Origin: Paludibacteraceae bacterium | GTDB lineage: Bacteria; Bacteroidota; Bacteroidia; Bacteroidales; Paludibacteraceae | DNA length: 32,631 bases | Assembly (NCBI GenBank): GCA_017525455.1 | Contig: JAFXSS010000071.1 | Span: 1-32,631 of the forward strand | Direction of reading: 5' to 3' | Part shown: positions 17,190-24,564 of the stretch, piece by piece | Position numbering within the stretch: position 1 is the stretch's first letter | How the letters are laid out: the number at the start of each line of letters is the position of its first letter | The notes under the pieces: model-generated | Databases searched by the model: none | Told to the model about the DNA's origin: nothing | What the model saw: the letters and a program-made list of their open reading frames with translations, nothing else | Translations under genes and position numbers: made by a program

Positions 17190-19223
17190 TTATCGTACTT
17201 TTGTGCCTGTTAGATAGTAGTACTCTCCGTTGTGCTCTATGAGCATCTGGCCGTTCACTACCACCTTGCGCACTTCGCCCTTGGCGTTGATACCATCAAT
17301 ACCGGTGCCTTGATCAGACGGAGTTGTGATCACCTTTGCCTCCGAGAGTACCGAGCCAACGTAGGCTGCGTCATCGCCGATGGCTGCCACCTTAACCGTA
17401 TATTCGGTTTCAGGTTGCAGCAATTCAATCTTCAGGCTCAAAACATCAGCAGCTGTATTTACCCGGATAGTGGTATCGGCAGAAGTAACCAGCACGCGAT
17501 AGCCCGTTGCGCCGGCTACTGCTGACCAATTGGCCGTAAAGCCTGCAGCTGTCAGCTCGGTTGCCTCACCTACCACCGGAGCATCCAGCGTGGTGGGAGC
17601 AGAGGCGAAGGTTACAACTTTCCATACCTGCTTGGTGCTGCTGTCAGAATTGACAATCCGAAGTTTAACAACACCGGCGTTCGGTGTAACGGAATACATT
17701 TCCATAGTTTTGTTGACATCCAACTCGATGAGATCTGCCCATGCATTGGTCGTGTAGTTGAATTGCTGAATCTTGATCTTCTTGCTATCCGATCCCGAAA
17801 CAATATATAGATCTACGCGTGCTGCAGAAGCCACGGCAGGCAAGGTAAGCATACCGCCGATGCTGGATTTGTCAATTTTTACACGTGCAGTAAAACGCTC
17901 ACCGGTAGCAGCAAGGGTACCACTAAAGGATTTGCCTTCCTCGTCTTTGGAGGCTTCGATGTAAGCATTTGTAAAATCATAGCCGTTAGCATGGATGGTC
18001 GGGAATGAGCCAGAGACGTATGCATCTTTATCGCTGGCATATTCAGCCCATACATCAGCAGAAGGCAGGAATACCAAAGCGGCAGGAGCAGCTAAGGTCT
18101 GGAATGCAGCAGACTTGGCTGACTCCTCTGAATTGTCATTGTTAACACCGTCACCCAATGCAGTTACGGTAAACGTCAGAGATGTAGCAGGAGGCATGTT
18201 GCTGATTGCTACGTTTGCGATAGCTTGACCTTCTACTGTCTTTTCAGCAATCTCATTATCACCATTGTAAACACGTACCTTATATCCGGTTGCATTGGCT
18301 ACGGCCGTCCAGTTGGCGGTGAACTCTTCAGCACCGATAGCACTGACCGCGCCCAGAACCGGTGCATCCAGTGCAGGCAGACCGGCTGCGGATTTCTTAA
18401 CCACATCTGCCCATTTGTCGCTGAATCGCAATCCGGCTATGCTACCGGCAATCTTACTGCGCTGACGAATGGTTATACCGCGAACGGATTTCAAGCCTAA
18501 TGCTTGTTCAGTTAAAGTAGCGAATGCGACATTCTCAACTTCCGTCTTGCTTAAGTCCGGATCAATCCAGAAGGCTGCCTCTTCTGTGCCGGTGGACGTG
18601 TTGCCTGCAGGAATAACTTTCATGACTACGAGATGCGTCGATCCAAATGCTAACTCATCGGTCCACGTTGTGGGATCTCCGTTCCAGCCAAGGCCTAACT
18701 TGTAGCCGGAACCTTGTTTGTTGACAAATAAACGGGCACGTTGGGCGTTGGCTGTATAATTGCCGTCAAATGTTAGGATATCTCCTTTGCCCGTAGCCTC
18801 GGTAATCTTGACCAATGCAGCTAAATAATAGGCCTTGCCTGAATAGGTGTAGTTCTCTTTCAAGCTGTAGATAGATGCACGGGTAACAGTAGTACTTCCA
18901 TCCAATGGAAGATTGGCAAGGATTATTTCCTTTCCTTGCAAATTATCGATGTAGGCATCATACGATAAGGTACTGGCCTGCAACGCAGGACTCTCTCCTG
19001 CTTTATCCGACGATTTGCCGCCATTGTTCCATTGGTCAACCATGATAACACCGGAGCCTTGCGTGTTTGTGGTGTACACTCCTCTTTCCAATGTCGCACC
19101 GCCCTCAGCGATAGCGTCTGCACGGAAGAAATCTTCGTAATCCAGCGGTAATTCCTGGGTGTACTGAGCGTTAACAGCGATTCCTGCTGCCAAGGCTGCA
19201 ACTAATAATAAATGTTTTTTCAT
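17190..19223 (-). CDS. Secreted multidomain protein: repeated beta module, two FN3 domains, beta-sandwich, C-terminal tail
   Basis: 677 aa, signal peptide MKKHLLLVAALAAGIAVNAQ. In order: a module of about 255 residues (21-277) shared with the neighbouring proteins and ending GITIRQRSKIAGSIAGLRFS..W; an FN3 domain (287-377, FTANWTAVANATGYKVRVYN); a beta-sandwich (412-542) also found in the 713-aa protein; a second FN3 domain (547-635); and a tail (648-677, VVVNGQMLIEHNGEYYYLTG). No catalytic motif was recognised. The architecture fits an extracellular carbohydrate-binding or scaffold protein. The first module probably has a laminin-G/concanavalin-like fold, judged from the pattern of short beta strands, but this is inference. 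Gaps to neighbours are 25 and 32 bp, inside the alginate operon. Alginate binding is plausible and unproven. Confidence 0.8.
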   Translation of the reverse strand: MKKHLLLVAALAAGIAVNAQYTQELPLDYEDFFRADAIAEGGATLERGVYTTNTQGSGVIMVDQWNNGGKSSDKAGESPALQASTLSYDAYIDNLQGKEIILANLPLDGSTTVTRASIYSLKENYTYSGKAYYLAALVKITEATGKGDILTFDGNYTANAQRARLFVNKQGSGYKLGLGWNGDPTTWTDELAFGSTHLVVMKVIPAGNTSTGTEEAAFWIDPDLSKTEVENVAFATLTEQALGLKSVRGITIRQRSKIAGSIAGLRFSDKWADVVKKSAAGLPALDAPVLGAVSAIGAEEFTANWTAVANATGYKVRVYNGDNEIAEKTVEGQAIANVAISNMPPATSLTFTVTALGDGVNNDNSEESAKSAAFQTLAAPAALVFLPSADVWAEYASDKDAYVSGSFPTIHANGYDFTNAYIEASKDEEGKSFSGTLAATGERFTARVKIDKSSIGGMLTLPAVASAARVDLYIVSGSDSKKIKIQQFNYTTNAWADLIELDVNKTMEMYSVTPNAGVVKLRIVNSDSSTKQVWKVVTFASAPTTLDAPVVGEATELTAAGFTANWSAVAGATGYRVLVTSADTTIRVNTAADVLSLKIELLQPETEYTVKVAAIGDDAAYVGSVLSEAKVITTPSDQGTGIDGINAKGEVRKVVVNGQMLIEHNGEYYYLTGTKVR

Positions 19224-19248
19224 AATCCGTATTTTTTTATTTGGTTAA

Positions 19249-20931
19249 TTATTGAACTTTCACGCCATTGATGGTATAAATTTGCCCATCGCGGATGATA
19301 TATAATGTGCCATCCATAAGCACCTTGCTCGCTGTCGGTAGTTCGGAAAGAATATCTTGCAGACCTTCCTCCGGATTATCATCGGGCTTGGTGTAGTTAA
19401 GCGCCTTCGCCCATGTCTTGGCTACGCGGATGCCGTCGATGGTGGCATTAACCTTCATCTGACGGAAGCACAGGTAACGCAGGTCAGCACCACCGTCGGC
19501 ATCATTACCCACAGCTTCAAGCATCACTGCTGCGTTTTCATCTTCGGTCTTGCTCGGGTCGGGGTTGACGAACAGGTAGAACTCGTCAGCGGCATTGGCG
19601 CTGGAGGAACTGTTGTTGATGTACTTGATTACGAGCAGTGCTGTTTCTTCTTTCGGCGTGGCTGCCGACCAGTTCTCGATGGTCTGACTGTTCTTCTTGA
19701 TACCGAAGGACTTTTGTCCTTCTTCAATCTTTACTGTCACACGTCCGCGCATGGTCGTGTTTGCACCGTCGCTGGCGCCCTGCTTGAGGTAGGTGATCAG
19801 TTCCTTGCCGCTTGTACCGCCCATCTGCGCCATATTTACCATCAGAGCGGTATATACAACATCGCCTTCAGCCAGTTTGCCTGCTGCAAACGGCATAACG
19901 GTGTTACGCTTCAGATCGGCTGTTATCTGCTGCGATACGCTGTCCAGAACCAATGCCCCGCCTTTGTCGCCGGCACCGTAACCCTCGTAGGTCAGCGATG
20001 TTGCGCCAACCAGCGGGCTTTGTCCGCCCTGATCGTTGGTGGCTGTGCTGACTACCCAACCGCCTTGCCCCTCAATGGCGCTCTCTGCCTCGTAATCGAA
20101 ATCTTCTACAGCGTAGATATCCGGATCGGTTTCCGGTTTGTCAGGTATATCCGAGCCGTCAGTCTTGACTACATCCTCCCACGTCGTGCCGATGCGCAGA
20201 CCGCCAATCTCTGCACCGTTGCCTCGCTGACGTAGGCCGAAACCTTTCACCAGCATATCTGTAGCATTGTCTGTCGTAACCAACGGGGTGTTTTCATCCT
20301 CTTTGGTTTTGAGCCCCGGGTTGACGAACACTTTTACCACGTCGTTGCTTGCGCCCTCTATAACCTCGTACTTCATCACAATCAGGTTGGTGGAACCTAT
20401 AGCAATGTCACCCGACCAGGCATTGATGGTAGAGCTGTTCTTGCTCACGCCGATCTTCACTGCATCACCGTTCTTGGCAAGGAATATTCGTCCGCGGCAC
20501 ATTGAACTGCCTACCGAGCCTTCCCAGATAGCGAAGTCACGACCACTGGTGTTCTTGGCGGACAGCGGCTTGAACAGGAACGCTGCGTACATCGAGATCG
20601 TGTCGCGTTTGCCAATCGTATCCAGGTAATACACACTGATACGCTGTGTGGACTTATCATCACCCACTGCAGCGTCCAACACAGCTACTTTGCCCTTGCC
20701 GGAAGATATATATCCCGGGTAGGTCAGATTGTGATTGGCAACCTGCGGTGATGTGCCGTTGGCGTCTTCCTGCTTGAGGGATTGCATCCATTGGTGCAAT
20801 ACTAACTGACTGTTGTCAGCCTGCTCAAGATTGCCGTCAGGGTAGTTGAAGTTCTCTTCTAACCACAATTCGGCATGCGCACTCATCGCTGTGAGAGCCA
20901 TGCATACCAATACTGTAAAGAAATGTTTCAT
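19249..20931 (-). CDS. Secreted protein with two tandem copies of the repeated beta module
   Basis: 560 aa, signal peptide MKHFFTVLVCMALTAMSAHA. It consists of two copies of the module seen once in each neighbour: copy one at 21-257 (starts LWLEENFNYPDGNLEQ, ends GFGLRQRGNGAEIGGLRIGTT) and copy two at 272-514 (starts IYAVEDFDYEAESAIEGQGG, ends LCFRQMKVNATIDGIRVAKT). A short linker and a tail (KVLMDGTLYIIRDGQIYTIN) complete it. Each copy has the same internal landmarks: a Y-x-A-x-L/F strand, an R-x-R-x-F/V strand, a L-x-V-x-K-Y strand and an F-V-N-P segment before an acidic stretch. No enzyme motif is seen. With nothing but modules and tail, it is the best protein for learning what the module does. 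Glycan binding at the surface is the favoured guess. Confidence 0.8.
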   Translation of the reverse strand: MKHFFTVLVCMALTAMSAHAELWLEENFNYPDGNLEQADNSQLVLHQWMQSLKQEDANGTSPQVANHNLTYPGYISSGKGKVAVLDAAVGDDKSTQRISVYYLDTIGKRDTISMYAAFLFKPLSAKNTSGRDFAIWEGSVGSSMCRGRIFLAKNGDAVKIGVSKNSSTINAWSGDIAIGSTNLIVMKYEVIEGASNDVVKVFVNPGLKTKEDENTPLVTTDNATDMLVKGFGLRQRGNGAEIGGLRIGTTWEDVVKTDGSDIPDKPETDPDIYAVEDFDYEAESAIEGQGGWVVSTATNDQGGQSPLVGATSLTYEGYGAGDKGGALVLDSVSQQITADLKRNTVMPFAAGKLAEGDVVYTALMVNMAQMGGTSGKELITYLKQGASDGANTTMRGRVTVKIEEGQKSFGIKKNSQTIENWSAATPKEETALLVIKYINNSSSSANAADEFYLFVNPDPSKTEDENAAVMLEAVGNDADGGADLRYLCFRQMKVNATIDGIRVAKTWAKALNYTKPDDNPEEGLQDILSELPTASKVLMDGTLYIIRDGQIYTINGVKVQ

Positions 20932-20953
20932 GATACTGTAATTTTATAGATTA

Positions 20954-23900
20954 TCATTTTTTTATCGCTACTTTGGCGCTGAACCCATCGCCACCTCGCA
21001 GGAGCACACGTATGCTGTATATGCCTGCAGGAAGCGAACCGATGGGGCAGCGGCTGCCTGCCGTACGAATAGCCATTCGGCCTAATACGGTATAGACGAT
21101 GATTGAGTCTACCTCCGTGGCACTCTCTACGATTAACTCGTTGTTTTCTATGCGCAAGAAGTTGCTATTCACGTTTTCGTATGCTGTGACGTTGTAGTCT
21201 GCTATCGGGTAGCGGTTGAACGTGAGTGCGGCATAGCCGTCAGCGTTCCTCAGCCAGGGGTCAACGTACAGTGTATCCATACCGCGGGTGGCACTGTATA
21301 CATAGTTATCCGGCCCGTAGGTTAAATGTGTCGGGCGTGTAGCGCTCGGCTCCGGAGTAAGTAGCACGCGGCGTTTGTCAGTCTCATCCACCTTGCCGCT
21401 CGCCATAGGTATGGGTTGCTCGTTCTCGTCGTAGAAATAATCTTTCATGTCGCGTCCCCACATAATGCCGGGCCAAACCATCTCCTGGTCAAACTCAATA
21501 GCGATAGCACTTTTATCCTCGTCGGTCCAATGCACGCTCTGCACAGCCGGTGAGGTGAGTGGGCGGTCAAAGGTCTTGCCGTAGAAGTCGCGCTCAATCA
21601 GGCGTGTAAACTGTGTGTACAATCGGTCGTAACCGTCATCAACATAGTGACAACTGTCATAACGAATGGTGATACCGATATTTGTGATCACGGTGATATC
21701 GTCGTAGGTCTCACCGAACAGACGTTGCATCTCGCGCATCTCCGACGCATACGGACTCGTGCCGCAACCTACGTTGATCTGGCTCAGGTAGATGCGTTCT
21801 ACGTTCGGATAGTCCTGTTTCCATGCATGGTACAGTTTGTCGAAACGTAGCGCATAGTCCTCATACAAGCCGTTCTGATCGCTCTCTCCCTGTACCCAAA
21901 TGATGGCTTTCACTGCATCAGCCAAACCGGCTTTACGCAGGCGGTACAAGCCTTCGCCGTAGAAAGTGGTCAGATCCTCATGATCCTCTTCGTTGGGCAT
22001 GTTCTGGTTGAGCGAACTGCCACCGATGGCAATATTCAATATGGCTGTCGGCATGTTCTGCTCCTGCAGCAGGTTACGTTGCATCACGTAGCCCGACCAT
22101 CCGTTGTAGAACGGCTTGCCGTAGCCCCAGCCGGCACTGTTACTCATGCCCCATAGGGTGTCGGCAGGGTTGTATGCCGCAGTTTTTTGTACGCAGCCGA
22201 AGTTTCGCCAGTACAGGTTAGTAACTCCCGGGTTGCCGCTGGCTGCCGCTGCGCCGTTCGACTGACCGGCAATCACAAATACGTCACCTGCTACCACGCT
22301 GTCTGCCAGAACAATCTCTTCCGACATGTTTGTTGCGTACGTGAAGCGGTAATCAGCCGGTTCGGCTTGTATCTCAAAGGTAGCTGTGAACGGCACGCCT
22401 TTGCTTACGCTGAGCTGACGGCTGGCTTGTTCCGATTGGTTGCGGTACATCTTCAGTGTGATCTGATTGATGCCGCTATGTTGCGTCATGCCGGCAATCT
22501 CTACGATGGCTTTGTTCTCGCTGTTGCGAGGATAGAGTTGCATGTGTTGTGGCTGACGGCTGAATACTACCGGGCGGAAAGCATCGAACTCAACCGCTTT
22601 GAGCGTGAGTGCCGTTGTACCTGTGTTGCGCAAGTGCAGTATCTCGCCCGGTTGAGCCGATAGTCCCATGTCGCCAGTGGTGCTCACACCTGTTCCGTTG
22701 AAGATGGTTGGTGCACCTTCGCCAACAATCACGCTCAGTTGCATATCGCCTGCACCTTCGTACTCGGCACGTAAGCCTTCCAAACCGTCGCTAAATGTCC
22801 ACTCCTCGCCGGCTGCCAACGTAACATTAGGAGTCAGTCGGGTGGAGTACGAGCGGTAAACGCGGTAGGAAGCAACCTCCGTGGTGTCGGATACGTAGTA
22901 ACTGTCGAACGCAATCACGCGGAAATAAACCGTACCGGTGCGGTCTGCGCGAATAGGATCGGATAGGAACTGCGAAGCATCCGTCTTGCGCATCGCAACT
23001 TCTTCGTCTAACAAATTAGGGTAGTAGCCGTATTGAATCTTTGCCTCAGCTATGCTGCGCTCGTCGGGACTGGTGATGCTGGCATTCACAGCTGTAGGAT
23101 GGTCAGCTGACGGGTAGGGAACAGTCAGTGTTACATCGCTCACTACAGGTGACTGACCGCTGATATAGTTGGTCAGCGATATATCGTCAATATACAGCGT
23201 ACCTGCTCCCAGACCGCAGTCGTTAACCTCGAGCATCACCTTGATGTTGGCGCTCTCGTCGCGTACAAGCACGGTTACCTCGCGCCATGTCTTATTGAAC
23301 GGACCTTCGATATAGGCTATCTCGGTCGTGTCTTGACCGATAATCTTGCTGACAGTGATGTTGCCGCGTGTCTCGTTGGCGGAACCAATCACATAGAACC
23401 GCAGCACGCCGGCTGTGTTCACTGCTGGTGAGATTATCTGCGAGTGGTTGCAACGGTCGTTTTCCTCCGTCTTATTGAACGTCAGGCTGCGGCTCGTCGT
23501 GCCATAGTCGCCGTGATTGCGGTTGGTGGATGCGCCGCCGCGAATAACGGTCCAGTTGCCGTTGGTATCAAATCCCTCCTCTATCAAATAGACGGGTTTG
23601 TTGGGATCTTCCGGTTCGATGCTCGGGCCGGTATAGTTCACCGCTTCCTCCCACGTGGTGGCTACGCGCAGATGCGACAGTTGCAGCGCCGAACCGCCCT
23701 CGCGCTGCTTGAGCGACATAGCTTTCAGTTGCGAAGGATCAGCTGTGCTGCTATCAAAATCATTGCTCTTGACGCATTTGGCTTGCACGCCTGTAGCATA
23801 CTCGTCGTGACCGAGAGGAAAATTGACGTATAGTGAAACAATATCATTCAGATCACCGGATACCATCTCGTACTTGAATACAGCCAGATAGGTTTCGCCT

Positions 23901-24427
23901 ATACTTAGTACGTCCGACCATACAGGCGTAGTGCCTCCGCGCGTCACGCCTAATACATAACCGCTACCGCTCTTTTTGATGAATAGTCGTCCGCGTTGCG
24001 TCGTGCCCGTATTGCCGTCGAACGCCAGAAAGTCGCGTGTGCTCGATGTTGCCTCGCTCACGTTGATCAGAAAGGCGGCATACAGACTGCCGGTCTTGTA
24101 TGATGAATTGGTGTCGAACATCTTGTATGTCACGCGTTGGCGGCTGCTTTCCGGCGACAGTGTCACTTGCGGCATTGTCACGCCTAACCCTGTGGCAGCG
24201 TTACCTGCACCGTAATACTCCATGGTTAATCCGGTTGCCGACACGGTCAGCGGTAAACTGGCTATCTGTGCATTGTTGGCATTGGTGGATACGGTCCACT
24301 TGTTGGGCGAACCCTGCCCCTCCAGAGCAGAGCCTGCTGTATAATTGAAATCTTCCGTCAGTACAACGGTAGCTTGTGCGCTGATAGCCGCACACAGAAT
24401 AATGATGGCACTGAAAAGTCGTTTCAT
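20954..24427 (-). CDS. Secreted multidomain SGNH carbohydrate esterase (sialate-O-acetylesterase-like) with T9SS-like tail
   Basis: 1157 aa, signal peptide MKRLFSAIIILCAAISAQA. Order: the repeated module (20-265); a jelly-roll, CBM/MAM-like domain (about 278-420, EEGFDTNGNWTV to LYIDDISLTNY); beta-rich linker domains (about 428-700); an SGNH esterase domain (about 712-945) with VIAGQSNG (nucleophile S723), IGGSSL (801-806), WVQGESD (844-850) and DSCHYVDDGY (catalytic D924 and H927); a C-terminal beta domain (about 955-1090); and a T9SS type A-like tail ending LPAGIYSIRV...AIKK. SASA-type enzymes remove acetyl groups from sugars. In an alginate operon it is a candidate alginate O-acetylesterase, relevant to bacterial alginate. 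Acetylxylan-type or other esterase activity cannot be excluded. It begins 3 bp after the small ORF. Confidence 0.85.
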   Translation of the reverse strand: MKRLFSAIIILCAAISAQATVVLTEDFNYTAGSALEGQGSPNKWTVSTNANNAQIASLPLTVSATGLTMEYYGAGNAATGLGVTMPQVTLSPESSRQRVTYKMFDTNSSYKTGSLYAAFLINVSEATSSTRDFLAFDGNTGTTQRGRLFIKKSGSGYVLGVTRGGTTPVWSDVLSIGETYLAVFKYEMVSGDLNDIVSLYVNFPLGHDEYATGVQAKCVKSNDFDSSTADPSQLKAMSLKQREGGSALQLSHLRVATTWEEAVNYTGPSIEPEDPNKPVYLIEEGFDTNGNWTVIRGGASTNRNHGDYGTTSRSLTFNKTEENDRCNHSQIISPAVNTAGVLRFYVIGSANETRGNITVSKIIGQDTTEIAYIEGPFNKTWREVTVLVRDESANIKVMLEVNDCGLGAGTLYIDDISLTNYISGQSPVVSDVTLTVPYPSADHPTAVNASITSPDERSIAEAKIQYGYYPNLLDEEVAMRKTDASQFLSDPIRADRTGTVYFRVIAFDSYYVSDTTEVASYRVYRSYSTRLTPNVTLAAGEEWTFSDGLEGLRAEYEGAGDMQLSVIVGEGAPTIFNGTGVSTTGDMGLSAQPGEILHLRNTGTTALTLKAVEFDAFRPVVFSRQPQHMQLYPRNSENKAIVEIAGMTQHSGINQITLKMYRNQSEQASRQLSVSKGVPFTATFEIQAEPADYRFTYATNMSEEIVLADSVVAGDVFVIAGQSNGAAAASGNPGVTNLYWRNFGCVQKTAAYNPADTLWGMSNSAGWGYGKPFYNGWSGYVMQRNLLQEQNMPTAILNIAIGGSSLNQNMPNEEDHEDLTTFYGEGLYRLRKAGLADAVKAIIWVQGESDQNGLYEDYALRFDKLYHAWKQDYPNVERIYLSQINVGCGTSPYASEMREMQRLFGETYDDITVITNIGITIRYDSCHYVDDGYDRLYTQFTRLIERDFYGKTFDRPLTSPAVQSVHWTDEDKSAIAIEFDQEMVWPGIMWGRDMKDYFYDENEQPIPMASGKVDETDKRRVLLTPEPSATRPTHLTYGPDNYVYSATRGMDTLYVDPWLRNADGYAALTFNRYPIADYNVTAYENVNSNFLRIENNELIVESATEVDSIIVYTVLGRMAIRTAGSRCPIGSLPAGIYSIRVLLRGGDGFSAKVAIKK

Positions 24428-24430
24428 ACT

Positions 24431-24544
24431 TTAGTCTCCTATTGTGTTAGGTGCTGTAGATCCTCCTGATACTCCTATCAACAGACAGGCTTCGATTTCT
24501 GTCAACTGAGTGACGGGTGATATGTACTTCTTCATATGACTCAT
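24431..24544 (-). CDS. Small ORF of 34-37 residues inside the operon
   Basis: A short minus-strand frame fills the gap between the 713-aa and 1157-aa genes. From ATG at 24544 it encodes 37 residues; an in-frame ATG at 24535 gives a 34-residue version starting MKKYISPVTQLTEIEACLL and ending GSTAPNTIGD. The pattern (Lys-rich start, K-Y-x-x-P, a hydrophobic Leu pair, then a Gly/Ser-rich end) resembles numerous uncharacterised small ORFs that I recall in Bacteroides and Prevotella genomes. The stop is 3 bp before the ATG of the esterase gene, so translation of the two could be coupled. No function is known to me. It could also be an untranslated spacer, but the gap is otherwise unusually long for this operon. 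Confidence 0.6.
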   Translation of the reverse strand: MSHMKKYISPVTQLTEIEACLLIGVSGGSTAPNTIGD

Positions 24545-24564
24545 TGTTTTCTGAATTCTGCTTT

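Noticed and set aside
19357..20235. 292-aa plus-strand frame opposite the 560-aa protein gene
   Set aside because: The minus-strand protein has a signal peptide, two aligned modules and a shared tail; the plus-strand frame has none of these.
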